Source: an uncultured Pseudomonadota bacterium
GTDB taxonomy: Bacteria; Pseudomonadota; Gammaproteobacteria; Steroidobacterales; Steroidobacteraceae
Length of the DNA stretch: 64,000 nt
Direction of reading: 5' to 3'
Assembly (NCBI GenBank): GCA_903927005.1
Contig: CAIYLH010000097.1
Coordinates: forward strand, 1 to 64,000
Position 1 is the first letter of the stretch, and each line of letters begins with the position of its first letter. Below are positions 55,022-64,000 of this stretch, one piece after another. The translations under genes and the position numbers were made by a program. The notes beneath the pieces were generated by a model, which saw only the letters and a program-made list of their open reading frames with translations, made no database searches and was not told the DNA's origin.

Positions 55022-56008
55022 TCAGTCGTCGCGCTGGCGTTGCGCCAGCCGGATCTCTGCCACCCGCGCACGCTGTGAGGGTAGCCGCCACCAGATCTCG
55101 TAGGCGGCGAACACCAGCGAGGCGGTCACCAGCGGCAGCAGCTCGAGCAGCACCCGGTAGACGATGACGGCCGCCCAGAGCTCGGCCTGCGGCGCGTGCG
55201 GCAACAACCCGATCAGCGTCGCGTCGAACACGCCAAAGCCGGCCGGCACGCTGCTGGCAAGGCCGGCGAGGATGCTGAGCACGTAGACGCCGATAAACAC
55301 GCTGAAGGGCAAGCCGGCCTGCGCCGGCAACAGCACGTAGAGGATGCTCGCGGCCGCGCAAACCTCGATGATGCCTACGCAGTACTGCACGCCAGTCAGG
55401 TTCGGCGGCGGCAGCGTGACGAGGTAGCGACCGAAGGACAGTGGCTCACGGCGCTTCAACACCAGCGTCACGTAGGCGACGTGCAGCACGAGCAGCGCAA
55501 GACCGATGCCACGGGCAAGCTCAGTGGTCGTGTGCAGGATCGGGGCGGCGGCCTCACTCTGTACCAGTAGCGACACCGACAGCAGCAGGCCCAGCGCGGC
55601 TGGATACGGGATCGCGGCAAGCAGCACCATCTTGCCAACGCCTAGAGGCCTGAGGCCGGCCGCCGCGTAGACGCGATAACGGATCGCTCCGCCCGACACG
55701 GTCCCCAGACCCAGCGCATGGCCGATCGAGGCGGCGAGCACGCCGCCCATCGCTGCACGGCGGCTACTGACGGGGCCGCCAACGTAACGCGCGATGATCG
55801 TTTCGTAGGTGGCCAGCGCGCTATACAGGACGATGACCAGCAGCGCGCCGATCGCGACCGAGGTCAGCGGAATCGCCTGCAGCGCGCGTACCACGTCGGC
55901 GACATGCAGACCGTGGGTTGCGCTGGTCAGAAAGCGTAGCGCAAGCACGACGATCACCGCGGAGATGGCGATCGGCACCAGGCGCCGTGGTGAAAGCATG
56001 CGTCGCAT
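55022..56008 (-). CDS. YbhN/MprF-like flippase-domain membrane protein
   Basis: The 328-residue membrane protein has about eight hydrophobic segments and the lysylphosphatidylglycerol-synthase-type transmembrane fold (HALGLGTVSGGAIRYRVYAAAGL, then ASSVPAGFGVFDATLIGLL). Such proteins are considered lipid transporters or flippases; the aminoacyltransferase domain of MprF is absent. The ORF begins further upstream, but the ATG at 56008 just follows the KTSC stop. It is the last gene of a tight minus-strand group. Confidence 0.82.
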   Translation of the reverse strand: MRRMLSPRRLVPIAISAVIVVLALRFLTSATHGLHVADVVRALQAIPLTSVAIGALLVIVLYSALATYETIIARYVGGPVSSRRAAMGGVLAASIGHALGLGTVSGGAIRYRVYAAAGLRPLGVGKMVLLAAIPYPAALGLLLSVSLLVQSEAAAPILHTTTELARGIGLALLVLHVAYVTLVLKRREPLSFGRYLVTLPPPNLTGVQYCVGIIEVCAAASILYVLLPAQAGLPFSVFIGVYVLSILAGLASSVPAGFGVFDATLIGLLPHAPQAELWAAVIVYRVLLELLPLVTASLVFAAYEIWWRLPSQRARVAEIRLAQRQRDD

Positions 56009-56016
56009 GAAGCGCC

Positions 56017-56229
56017 TCAGCGAACCTGGCGCTCGGAGTAGTTTTCTTCGATGTTGTCGCGGAAGAAGCTCCACATCGAACCTGCGGACGAAAGCCGCCG
56101 CCACGTCTCGGCCGAGACGCCTGAGTATTCCACCAGCCTGCCGTTACCGAGTTCCACGCGCAGCAGGCGGTTGGACTCGTCGTAGCCGATTGCCCGCAGG
56201 TCGCCGGCACTGACCCTCTTCATCTCCAT
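56017..56229 (-). CDS. KTSC-domain small protein
   Basis: The 70-residue protein matches the KTSC domain: IGYDESNRLLRVELGNGRLVEYSGVSAETWRRL, then AGSMWSFFRDNIEENY. KTSC proteins may bind RNA or a nucleotide; function is not settled. It overlaps the lipoprotein gene upstream by 10 bases and precedes the flippase-like gene by 8 bases, so the three are one transcript. Confidence 0.85.
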   Translation of the reverse strand: MEMKRVSAGDLRAIGYDESNRLLRVELGNGRLVEYSGVSAETWRRLSSAGSMWSFFRDNIEENYSERQVR

Positions 56230-56873
56230 AGCATGACTCCGCTGCCGGGCGTTCCCGGCACAAGGTGGGCGACGAGGCGCGACGATGACGCGGCGCCGTT
56301 CTCAACGAGGATCGCCTTTTCTTTCACGGGCGCGGGAACCTTGAATACGAAGTGAGCGATCGGACGTCCCTCAACGGCGAGGTCCAGCTCGTAGTCTCCC
56401 GAGGGGTCGCCCGCGGCCAGCGACCAATAGAATCGCGACAGCTCGCCATCCTCGACCAGATCCTCACCCTGCGCCATTGCGCTGGCGCCATCACGCGACA
56501 GCAGCACATCGGGATCGGACGCGGCATCACCCCAGTCGGCCGGCTCGTGCGGCAGACGCAAGTGCTCCTGCCAGCGGATGGAGGGTCGGGTCGTTTCGAC
56601 CTCGAGTACCCAACCAAAAGCCTGACCGTCGTCGGGCGGCAAATCCTGAGTGGCCGTGAAATGCTCCTCGCCGTCGGCGCCGATATCGATCAGCCCGAAG
56701 CGGACTCGCTTGATGACCAGATCCGGCGCGATACGCAGCGGCAGATGCGACGCAATCGCCGGTCGCTGCCAGCCCAGGATCGGGGCGTGCGGAATCGACC
56801 AATGGCGTTCGCCGCAGCCGGCCAGGAGCGTCAGGAGCGCGATCAGCGGCAACAACCTAGCGAACAAATGCAC
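56220..56873 (-). CDS. Lipoprotein of unknown function
   Basis: The 217-residue protein has a clear lipoprotein signal (LIALLTLLAGCGE, Cys at about 20). The mature part shows no family I recognise; PLRIAPDLVIKRVRFGLIDIGADGEEHFTATQDLPP and SGDYELDLAVEGRPIAHFVFKVP look beta-rich. It is the first gene of the group with KTSC and flippase-like genes. Confidence 0.7.
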   Translation of the reverse strand: MHLFARLLPLIALLTLLAGCGERHWSIPHAPILGWQRPAIASHLPLRIAPDLVIKRVRFGLIDIGADGEEHFTATQDLPPDDGQAFGWVLEVETTRPSIRWQEHLRLPHEPADWGDAASDPDVLLSRDGASAMAQGEDLVEDGELSRFYWSLAAGDPSGDYELDLAVEGRPIAHFVFKVPAPVKEKAILVENGAASSSRLVAHLVPGTPGSGVMLWR

Positions 56874-56982
56874 GTCGATTCAGCCCCCTGACAGGTAAAC
56901 ATTATCGCTCAATCGCAGGACACCCGCTCGCACGGCGGACTGCTAGACTCGAATGGCCGCCATGCCGACCTTGGAGAGACCG

Positions 56983-57537
56983 ATGATGCGTCTTGCCAGC
57001 CTCGCCCTGACCCTGCTCGGCGTTCTGCCCACAGCCGGCGTGGCCGCCGACTTCTCGCTATCCAGCACAGAGCTCACGCCTGGGGGTCGCTTCGAAAGCC
57101 GCCACGTGTTCAACGGTTTCGGCTGTAGCGGCAACAATATTTCGCCCGCGCTGGCGTGGACCGGCGCACCTGCCGGCACCAAGAGCTTTGCACTGACCGT
57201 CTACGATCCGGATGCACCGACCGGCGGCGGCTGGTGGCACTGGGTGATGTTCGACATCCCCGCCACGACAACCTCGCTGGCGGCCAACGCGGGTGACCCG
57301 GCCGGCGGCAAGGCCCCCAAGGGCGCCGTACAGACCAACACCGACTTCGGCAAGGCCGGCTTCGGCGGCCCGTGCCCACCGCTCGGCGACAAGCCACATC
57401 GCTACGTGTTCACGCTGTATGCGCTCAAAGTCGACAAGCTTGGCGCAGATCCCGCCTCCACCGCCGCGATGGTCGGCTTCATGCTGAACGCGAACAAGCT
57501 CGATCGGGCGAGCTTTACGGTCTATTACGGCCGCTGA
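56983..57537 (+). CDS. YbhB/YbcL-family PEBP-like protein
   Basis: The 184-residue protein has a signal peptide ([19 protein letters not shown]) and a phosphatidylethanolamine-binding-protein fold: [47 protein letters not shown], then [20 protein letters not shown]. Bacterial members are periplasmic or cytosolic; function is unclear. The ATG at 56983 follows GGAGAG. The stop overlaps the convergent tetR gene by 13 bases. Confidence 0.9.
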   Translation: MMRLASLALTLLGVLPTAGVAADFSLSSTELTPGGRFESRHVFNGFGCSGNNISPALAWTGAPAGTKSFALTVYDPDAPTGGGWWHWVMFDIPATTTSLAANAGDPAGGKAPKGAVQTNTDFGKAGFGGPCPPLGDKPHRYVFTLYALKVDKLGADPASTAAMVGFMLNANKLDRASFTVYYGR

Positions 57538-58121
57538 TCCACGCTCGCAGTGAGTCGCGCGAACCCCGTCCGCGCACGCTGCAGAGCCGCCGGCTCACGC
57601 ATGAAGCCCGCCGCCCAATGGTGGGCGTAGCGCAGCGCCAGCAACTCGTGGGCAAACTGCGCGACGTCGGTGCTCCCAGGCAAGTGGCCGTGACGCATCG
57701 CGGAGGCGGCGAGCTGCTCGATCACACCGCGAAAATCGCGAAACAAGCGGGTAAGTCGCTCGCGTAGCGGGCCTTCACCGTCGTCGAACTCGACCACGGC
57801 GGCGAAGAACGGGCATTGCCCGGACAACCCTGCGTTGGCCGGCCACCCCAGCCAGCGCTCGTAGATACCCGCCAGGCGCGGCAACCCGGCGGCCTCGGTT
57901 TTGGCGGGCATCACGACGGTCGATTGGAACAGTTCGGTGGCGTACTCAAGGGTCGCCAGCTGCAGCGCCTCTTTCGAACCAAAATGGGCGTACAGGCCGC
58001 TCTTGGTCATACCAACGCGATCAGCCAGCGGCTGCAGGTTCAAGCCAACGAAGCCCCCCAGACTCGCAGTTTCCACCGCGGCCCGCAGGATCGTTGCTCG
58101 AGTGCGTGCTCCCTTGGCCAT
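57525..58121 (-). CDS. TetR/AcrR-family regulator
   Basis: The 198-residue regulator has the TetR helix-turn-helix ([43 protein letters not shown]) and a C-terminal ligand-binding domain. A palindrome ACGATCGT with a further CGT repeat (58137-58148) lies just upstream of the ATG and may be its own operator. The PEBP gene is convergent, so its targets are not obvious. The start is either 58130 or the ATG at 58121; the latter leaves the usual spacing to the first helix. Confidence 0.88.
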   Translation of the reverse strand: MAKGARTRATILRAAVETASLGGFVGLNLQPLADRVGMTKSGLYAHFGSKEALQLATLEYATELFQSTVVMPAKTEAAGLPRLAGIYERWLGWPANAGLSGQCPFFAAVVEFDDGEGPLRERLTRLFRDFRGVIEQLAASAMRHGHLPGSTDVAQFAHELLALRYAHHWAAGFMREPAALQRARTGFARLTASVDQRP

Positions 58122-58189
58122 ATCCACCAATTTAGCACGATCGTTCGTTCTTTTGTTGCCCTTTCACGGGCGCCGCTGATGCTTTGCAA

Positions 58190-58217
58190 GGAGGCCGACC
58201 CCACTGGGTCGGCCTCC
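58190..58217 (-). terminator. Strong hairpin after the small lipoprotein gene
   Basis: GGAGGCCGACCC-CACT-GGGTCGGCCTCC is a perfect 12-bp stem just past the stop of the lipoprotein gene (transcribed leftwards). TTGC follows it on that strand, a weak U-tract. Confidence 0.75.
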
Positions 58218-58228
58218 TCCAAACAGGA

Positions 58229-58651
58229 TCAGGAGCAGGTCGTCTCGGCATCCTTGAACGCCACCGATGAGCCGGTCAGAGCGACATCACGCTCACAGCT
58301 GGCGATCTCGGACGGCAGGTTCGCGGTGAACTTCCACTTGCCAGGCGCCATCGGGATGGTCGCCGCTTCGCCGGTGCAGGAAACACCGTCGGCTCCCTTG
58401 GTCAGCTTGACCGGGGTCACGAACTCCTTCGAGTTCGACATCTTCGGCGCGTCCGGCAGGATCGAAACCGGGACGACCTTGACGTTCACGTCCTCGCAGT
58501 TGCCCTGCTGGGTGATCGACTGGACCTTGATCGACGTCCTGATCAGCGGCGCCGACTCATCGCCTCCGCTGCAGCCGGCGAGAGTGACGACGACGGCCGT
58601 CACGAGGACGAGGCTGGCCTTACGGCCCGCGGAGTTCGAGGAGAAGAGCAT
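58229..58651 (-). CDS. Small lipoprotein of unknown function
   Basis: The 140-residue protein has a lipobox, VTLAGCSG, after a hydrophobic segment. The mature part contains four cysteines (NCED, VSCTG, ASCERD, TTCS), which suggests disulfides in the envelope. I recognise no domain. A strong hairpin terminator follows the gene. Confidence 0.75.
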   Translation of the reverse strand: MLFSSNSAGRKASLVLVTAVVVTLAGCSGGDESAPLIRTSIKVQSITQQGNCEDVNVKVVPVSILPDAPKMSNSKEFVTPVKLTKGADGVSCTGEAATIPMAPGKWKFTANLPSEIASCERDVALTGSSVAFKDAETTCS

Positions 58652-58749
58652 GCGGATCCCCCTGGGTAGCGTTGTGGACGGGTGCGCCGGGTGCGCCGCC
58701 GGATTGTAGCGTCTCGCGCGTCAGGCCGGGAGTCCGGCGTGCGCCCGGG

Positions 58750-59349
58750 TTACTTCCAGGGCTCCTCGAGCTCCCAGAGGATCGGCTGCAGCTGCCGGGA
58801 CAGGTGGACGCCGGCAGCGACGTGGCGAAAGCCGCGCCGCAGGCGACGCCGATACCAGTCGACCTGCCGCAGCTGCACGGTCCGGTCCGTGCGGGACTGA
58901 TCAGCCGCATGCCGCCAGTCGCGCTTGGTCAGCACGCTGAAATACATCGCCCCGTGGCTGAGTTTGGCGAGGTTGCGGATCGCCCGGGCGGCGGCCGCAT
59001 CATCGAGGTACTGCATGACGTCATGACACACGACCAGGTCGTACGGCCGGGTGGCCTCGTAATCGGCCAGAGACCCTTGCCGCCAGCCGTGCCGGCGGCA
59101 CAGGAATGGGCTGATCTCCAGACCCTCGTAGCGCGCCTTCGGGAACAGACGCTCGAGCGGCTCGCGCAACAGACCCGTGCCGCAGCCGGCGTCGAGGATG
59201 CGACGAACCGGCAATTCTAGGTACTGCACGATCCCGGCAATGAGGCCAACGACACGCTCGGCGTCGCCACTGTCGGCCACCCGCGTGGCGGGATCGCCGT
59301 AATAGCGCTCGAAGAACTCTTCGTCAAAGTCAGTGGGCGTGCGGGCCAT
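58750..59349 (-). CDS. Class I SAM-dependent methyltransferase
   Basis: The 199-residue enzyme has motif I ILDAGCGTGLLREPL, a second acidic strand (YEGLEIS) and VVCHDVMQYLDD, the usual SAM-binding fold. The substrate is not visible. The track start lies further upstream; ATG 59349 (MARTPTDFDEEFFERYY) starts the recognisable fold region. The gene is divergent from the clostripain-like gene. Confidence 0.85.
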   Translation of the reverse strand: MARTPTDFDEEFFERYYGDPATRVADSGDAERVVGLIAGIVQYLELPVRRILDAGCGTGLLREPLERLFPKARYEGLEISPFLCRRHGWRQGSLADYEATRPYDLVVCHDVMQYLDDAAAARAIRNLAKLSHGAMYFSVLTKRDWRHAADQSRTDRTVQLRQVDWYRRRLRRGFRHVAAGVHLSRQLQPILWELEEPWK

Positions 59350-59513
59350 GCAGTATCCGTTCATATCGCCCGGGCCGGCCGGGCCGCGACAGCATGCCAC
59401 AGCGGCCGGGGCATCTCCGCGCTGGCCGGGTACACTCAGCGCAGCGGTCGCTGACCAGCGCGATGCACGGGGAGAAGATTCCCTCGATCAGACCGACTCT
59501 GGAGGAACGAGTC

Positions 59514-61472
59514 ATGAGGCGATTACGCCAGCTTGCTGCCCTGCTCGGGCTGCTGCTACTGATGAGCGTCACGGCCACGGCCGAGCCCGCCGCCAAGGCG
59601 CTCTGGACGCTGATGGTCTACCTCGACGCCGACAACGATCTCGAACGCCCGATGATGCAGAACCTAGCCGACATGGCGCGCGTCGGCAGCTCCGCGACCG
59701 TCAACCTGATCGTGCTGGCGGCACGCAATGCCCAGGGCGATGGGCTCTATACGAACGCACCTGTGCTGAACATTCCCAACTGGACCAACGCCAAGCTGCT
59801 GCAGGTTCAGCAGGGCAAGCTCATCGAACTTGATGACTGGGGCGCTCTCGACATGGGCGATCCGTCGACGCTGGGCCGCTTTCTCACGAGGGTAACGAGC
59901 GACTTCCCTGCCGAGCGCTACGGCGTGATCTTCGGCGACCATGGCATGGCCTGGGCGGGACTCGCTGTCGCCGAATCCAACGACAGCGACAGTCTCGGCA
60001 TCGGCGAGGTCGGTAGCATGCTCAAGGGCGTGACCAAGACGGCCGGTCGATTCGAGCTGATTGGCTTCGACGCGTGCGTAATGGCGAACCTGGAGGTGGC
60101 GCGAACGCTGGCTCCGTTCGCGCGCTACATGGTGGCATCCGAAGAAATCGAACCCTCCGCCGGCTGGGACTACGCCGCGGTGCTGAGCGCGGTTGAACGC
60201 TCGCCACAAATGGACGGCGCCGCGCTCGGCCGGGTCATCGTCGACACGTACCGGGATTCCTTCGCGAAGTCCGCGCATCACGAACGACAGCAAAAAGCTA
60301 AAGCACTCACGCTGTCCGTCATCGACCTGGACAAGGTTGCATCGATCGACAAGGCCACCGCGGCACTAGGCAGCGGGGCCCATGCCCTACTCACGCGCGG
60401 CGGCCACGATGCCTGGATTCATCTCGCGCATGCACGCAACGACGCCGAGGAATACGGCCGCACGGCCGCCCCGGGCAGCTAGCCGCGGCTCGGATCTGAA
60501 GTCTACGACCTGGTGCACGTCGCCGAAAATCTCAAACAGCGCGCACAGGACAAGGCCGCGACAGCGGCCGCTGACAGCGTCATCGCCGCGGTGAGGCAGG
60601 CGATCGTCTACAGCATCCATGGCGAGGCGCGACCGCACGCGAACGGCATGTCCATTTTCTTTCCGCCAGACCAGGCCACCCTCGCGGTCCGCGGCAAGAC
60701 CTCGTACAACGAGACAGATTTCGCCCAGATCAATGCCTGGTATCCCTTCTTGCTCGACTACACGGCCCTGCCCGCCAGCGACGCCGAGCGCAACCGGCCG
60801 AAGCCCGCGATCGATCCACTACAGGCGAGCGGGCGGATGGTGTCGCATGGCAGCGAGATCAAGATCACTTCACAGGCACACGGCGACGACATTGAGGACG
60901 CAAGCTTCGTGCTGTCCATGGTCGACAATGGCAGTCGGGTCGTCATTGGCTCAATCCCGGTCGATCTTGATTCGAAGGGCGACCTCAAGGAGGACTGGGA
61001 TGGTGAGTGGTTCACGATCTCCGATGGCAACGAGGAGTTCATCGCCCCGATCACCAGCTTTGAAGAGCTCAGCGACGGCGATGAAGAGGACGTCTACTGG
61101 GCAGAAGTTCCAGCGCAGCTACGCGTTAGCGGCACGACGCAGTGGCTCGACGTGACGCTGGGCTTCGTTCTTGATTTCAAGGAAGAGGAAGTGACCGGCG
61201 ACTTCATCTATGCGGTCGAGTACACCCGTCACGGCCCACGCGAGATAGACGTCGACGTAGGTGACGACCTGCGACCCATGTACGAGGTCATTGATGCGGC
61301 GGGTAAGGCGGCGCTGGCAGCAGCTGACGGACACGTGATGCACATTGACGATCTCGATGATCTGAAGGTCAAGCGCGATCCGGTCCCGTCAGGACGCTAT
61401 CAGGTCGGCTTTCTGGTGCGTTCGCTGGGCGGCCGCCATAGCGAGAGCTTCGTCGACGTCGACGTGGAATGA
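59514..61472 (+). pseudogene. Clostripain-family (C11) peptidase split by an in-frame TAG
   Basis: Two ORFs in the same frame, 59394-60482 and 60513-61472, together make one C11 peptidase. The first half has a signal peptide (LAALLGLLLLMSVTATAEP), the MVYLDADNDLE start, catalytic His143 (GDHGMAWAG) and Cys188 (GFDACVMAN). It then meets TAG at codon 323 (60480-60482). The same frame goes on at once with PRLGSEVYDLVHVAENLKQ and NGMSIFFPP, typical of the second half, to a stop at 61472. The ATG at 59514 follows GGAGGAACGAGTC. The truncated protein keeps both catalytic residues. Sequencing error, recent nonsense mutation or read-through are all possible. Confidence 0.8.
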
Positions 61473-61517
61473 AGCGGCCGCCGACAAGACAGCCCATAGC
61501 CTGCCAGAGGAGCCTGC

Positions 61518-62672
61518 ATGCCCGTCACGATAACTTCGCGTACCGCGCGCTGCGCCTTTCTGTGCGTCGCCACACTGGGCGGCACGGGCGTCTGCTACGC
61601 ACAGGCGGCCGCCGCCGCAAATCCGCCGCCAGCAGGCCGAGCCGTCAGCGCCGACACGGTGACGCCGGACGATGAGCCGTGGCTGCGCTCGCCCTCGCCG
61701 ATTCCAACGATCGAGCCGCTTGCGCCAGCCGTTGACGCCAGCGCTCCTCCACCGGCGGCGGACGCGGATGGACGTTCGTTTGGCGGTGTGCCCACCCGCC
61801 ACGGCGATGCCACGTGGCAGGCTGAGCTGTACCGCACCATCAGCGAGGAGCGCTGGGCGCAGCATCTGCAAAAGATGCCGGGGGAGCGGCGCGAGAAATG
61901 GCAGCTTCAGCACCTGTGTGGAGGGTCGCTGATCGCACCCAACTGGGTGCTGACCGCAGCCCACTGCATCCTCGTCGACGAACAGCAGTATGAAGCCGTT
62001 CTAAGGCCCGCCTTCGGGGACTATCGCAGCGCGGTGACTGTCTCGCACGACAACAAAGTGTCGCTGGCAGACTGCGTACGGGCGAACCTCGTCTTTCCAA
62101 GCTTTCGGATCCGACTGGGCGCGCAGGACCTGTCCCGCGACGACGGCAGGACATTCCGGATCGACTGCGCCGTCGTGCACCCGAAGTGGCGCGTGCAGGA
62201 TATGTATCACGATGACATCGCACTGCTGCACATTGCGCCAGACGACTCGCCAAAGGCGCTCGAGCCGATGAGCATCAAGCCGGTCAAGATCCATCGCAGT
62301 CCGATACCGATCCTGGAGGGCACCTCGGTGACCGTGACCGGCTGGGGGAAGACGTATCCACTGCCAGGCGTCGCTCCCTCAGCGGTGCTGCTGCAGGTAG
62401 ATCTTGCGATCGAACGCGAAGAACGCTGCCGCAGTGAGCTGCAGGTCGATCCTGCAAAATTGAACGCGAACGTTATCTGCGCCGGCGCGCCGGCTCGCAA
62501 GACCTGTCTGGGCGACAGCGGGGGACCGGCCGTGTTTGGCCACCCCGCCCAGGTGGCCGGTATCGTCAGCTGGGGCGCGGCGTCTTGTAACGGGGACGCA
62601 AAGCCGGGCGTCTATACGCGTGTCGCCGCCTATGTCGACTGGATAGACGACGTGCTGCAGGCCGATCGGTAG
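61518..62672 (+). CDS. Secreted trypsin-like serine protease (S1)
   Basis: The 384-residue protein has an N-terminal signal-like segment, an Ala/Pro-rich linker and an S1 domain. The triad is H149 (LTAAHC), D233 (DDIALLHI) and S334 (GDSGGPAV). The cysteine pairs around them fit disulfides, so it is exported. Specificity is not clear. It follows the broken clostripain gene by 45 bases, and the two may be co-expressed. Confidence 0.9.
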   Translation: MPVTITSRTARCAFLCVATLGGTGVCYAQAAAAANPPPAGRAVSADTVTPDDEPWLRSPSPIPTIEPLAPAVDASAPPPAADADGRSFGGVPTRHGDATWQAELYRTISEERWAQHLQKMPGERREKWQLQHLCGGSLIAPNWVLTAAHCILVDEQQYEAVLRPAFGDYRSAVTVSHDNKVSLADCVRANLVFPSFRIRLGAQDLSRDDGRTFRIDCAVVHPKWRVQDMYHDDIALLHIAPDDSPKALEPMSIKPVKIHRSPIPILEGTSVTVTGWGKTYPLPGVAPSAVLLQVDLAIEREERCRSELQVDPAKLNANVICAGAPARKTCLGDSGGPAVFGHPAQVAGIVSWGAASCNGDAKPGVYTRVAAYVDWIDDVLQADR

Positions 62673-62735
62673 GCGAGACTCGACAAACTCCGCCGTGCCG
62701 GCGTCAGCCGACACGGCGGACTCGCTCCGACGCTG

Positions 62736-62939
62736 TCAGAGCTTCTCGCCACCACCCTGCGAAGCGGGCTTCGCCGCGTCGACGGCAGCCGGTGCGGTCG
62801 CATCGGCAGCTGGTGCTGCCGGGGCCGCGACTGCTGCCGGGGCCTCGGCAGCAGGCGCCGGCGCCGCCGCCTTCTCACCACAACCGGCGAGCGCCAGAGC
62901 ACTCGCAAGAATCAGCATCACCGTGATCGGATTCTTCAT
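62736..62939 (-). CDS. Small Ala/Pro-rich lipoprotein
   Basis: The 67-residue product has a lipoprotein signal (VMLILASALALAGCGEK) and an Ala/Pro-rich mature chain (APAPAAEAPAAVAAPAAPA). This composition suggests a flexible cell-envelope spacer or peptidoglycan-associated protein. ATG 62939 follows GGGGAGA; the earlier start at 62969 is unlikely. Confidence 0.75.
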   Translation of the reverse strand: MKNPITVMLILASALALAGCGEKAAAPAPAAEAPAAVAAPAAPAADATAPAAVDAAKPASQGGGEKL

Positions 62940-62975
62940 TACGTTGTCTCCCCTGCCCGGTGTGGGCAATTCAGC

Positions 62976-64000
62976 CTAGTCGAAACCCAGTTGTCGAAGC
63001 AATTTACCAAACTCCGGCAGCAACTGAAGTGGCGCCAGAAATGGGTCGGTGCGCGTGTAGATGAGCCCGGAATCGCCCAGCGCACGGGCGCGCCAGAGCA
63101 GTGCCACCGCGGCATCGCGCTCGCCCCACTGAGCGCGAACCTCGGCCTGCTGGTACAGGGCGCTGTCGCCCAACTCGGCAACGAGCCTCTGCAGTGCCTC
63201 CTGCGCCGCCACCTCGTGACCGAGCTTCTTCTCGACGATCGCCAAGCCCGGCAGCCGCAGCATCCGATGCGGCTCCGCCAGATACGCGTCGCGCGCCTGC
63301 GGCAAGCGCCCAAGCATGAACAAGGCGTTGCCCCGCGCTGCCTGCGCGCCGGAGAGCTTTGGCCGCAGTGCCAGCGCGCGCTCAAGGTGCGCGATCATGT
63401 CGGCATAGCGATGCGCGGCATACAGCACGCTTGCCATCGCGCGATGCACTAGCGGGTTCAGTGGATCAAGCTCCACGGCCCGCGCCATCGCAGGCGCAGC
63501 CTCGCTCGCGCGTCCAGTCAGGGCACTGTACAGCGCGAATCGGCCAAGCACGGTGGCGTCACCGCCACCGAGCTGACGCGAATTTTCATACGGTGCGCGT
63601 GCGCCAGCGACATCAAGGCGGCCCTGGAAAAGAACGAACGCCAGCGTCGATTGCGCATCCGCGAGATCCGGCGCGAGCGCTGTCGCCGTGTGGGCCGAGG
63701 TCAGGGCCGCTTCGTACAGAGCAGCGCTGTGACTGGCGTCCGCGTACTGATTGGCAATCACCAGCAGCGACCGCGCGCGCGCCGCATGCGCTGCGGCAAA
63801 GCGCGAGTCGGCGGCGATCGCCGCATCGAACTCGGCCAGAGCCTGGCGATCGGAACTTTCGCCTTCGGACAGGTCATAGGCTGCACGGCCGCGCAGGTAT
63901 GCATCAAACGCCTCGACATTGGTGGTGCGCCCCGACAGAACCGGCGCGCCATCCTGGCCGGGATTGGCCATCTCGGCGTTCAACGCGATGGTCACCGAAC
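62976..64000 (-). CDS. TPR protein, C-terminal part (runs off the window)
   Basis: The frame is open to the window edge; the track start (a GTG read as Met) is an internal Val. The visible 340 residues contain a row of tetratricopeptide-like helices (AYDLSEGESSDRQALAEFDAAIAADSRFAAAHAARARSLL, PLNPLVHRAMASVLYAAHRYADMIAHLERALAL). The VTIALNAEM ... NVEAFDAYLRGR start resembles the part after a TolB-like domain in winged-helix/CadC-like regulators, so the missing N-terminus may hold a DNA-binding domain. That is inference. Confidence 0.7.
   Translation of the reverse strand, partial: SVTIALNAEMANPGQDGAPVLSGRTTNVEAFDAYLRGRAAYDLSEGESSDRQALAEFDAAIAADSRFAAAHAARARSLLVIANQYADASHSAALYEAALTSAHTATALAPDLADAQSTLAFVLFQGRLDVAGARAPYENSRQLGGGDATVLGRFALYSALTGRASEAAPAMARAVELDPLNPLVHRAMASVLYAAHRYADMIAHLERALALRPKLSGAQAARGNALFMLGRLPQARDAYLAEPHRMLRLPGLAIVEKKLGHEVAAQEALQRLVAELGDSALYQQAEVRAQWGERDAAVALLWRARALGDSGLIYTRTDPFLAPLQLLPEFGKLLRQLGFD

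Noticed and set aside
59514-61472. Genome-wide recoding of TAG
   Set aside because: Several intact genes end in TAG (dinB, prolyl oligopeptidase, amidase), and no suppressor tRNA is visible; the two in-frame TAGs are better treated as local interruptions.

Overview
Organism and evidence: the window is high-GC, densely coded bacterial DNA. TolC/MFP/RND efflux genes, a large TonB-dependent receptor, many lipoproteins, Tat substrates, an ExeA/GspB pair and an OxyR with both redox cysteines indicate a Gram-negative proteobacterium. The gene mix would suit a gammaproteobacterium near Steroidobacterales/Xanthomonadales, but that is inference. I saw no rRNA, tRNA or CRISPR array. Region by region: 1-139 is the end of an IS66-family insertion sequence, and the DNA beside it (140-536) is decayed. 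537-3123 looks like a light- or redox-sensing module: a MerR regulator with a complete CarH-type B12-binding signature, divergently beside a stand-alone BLUF-domain protein, followed by a convergent NarL-type response regulator. 3124-8506 is sparse and accessory-like: a coiled-coil membrane protein, an Nramp-related transporter, a frameshifted VOC gene and yjdM. 8507-15299 holds a zinc-ribbon SDR, an Oar-like TonB receptor, an AhpD-like protein and a 2-hydroxyacid dehydrogenase. 15326-21699 is a self-contained TetR-TolC-MFP-RND efflux operon with two matching operator-like dyads. 21789-32846 mixes stress genes (SodC, Nudix, OxyR), a prolyl oligopeptidase, 6-phosphogluconolactonase, an AtzG/AtzE-like amidase pair, a 3-hydroxybutyrate oligomer hydrolase and a CDF metal exporter. 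32994-48199 carries a DUF3667 gene with an in-frame amber codon, dinB, ExeA/GspB, a FakA-FakB-like fusion, an amidohydrolase, a thioesterase, a DNA glycosylase, a quinone reductase, a WYL regulator with a Gly-Asn repeat, and envelope proteins. 48593-58130 includes a membrane-tethered receiver-like protein, a two-gene molybdenum hydroxylase, oligopeptidase B and a tight envelope-protein cluster. 58229-64000 holds lipoproteins, a methyltransferase, a clostripain-type peptidase split by an amber codon, a trypsin-like protease and the C-terminal part of a TPR protein running off the edge. How it fits together: the clearest functional units are the sensory cluster at the left, the efflux operon, the peroxide/superoxide defence genes around oxyR, and a set of secreted or cytosolic peptidases. 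Three otherwise recognisable genes (VOC, DUF3667, clostripain) are interrupted by one frameshift and two in-frame TAG codons. The best candidate for an undescribed system is the MerR-B12/BLUF pair, in which the MerR partner keeps its cofactor motifs while the BLUF partner has lost the photoactive glutamine and flavin-contact asparagine.
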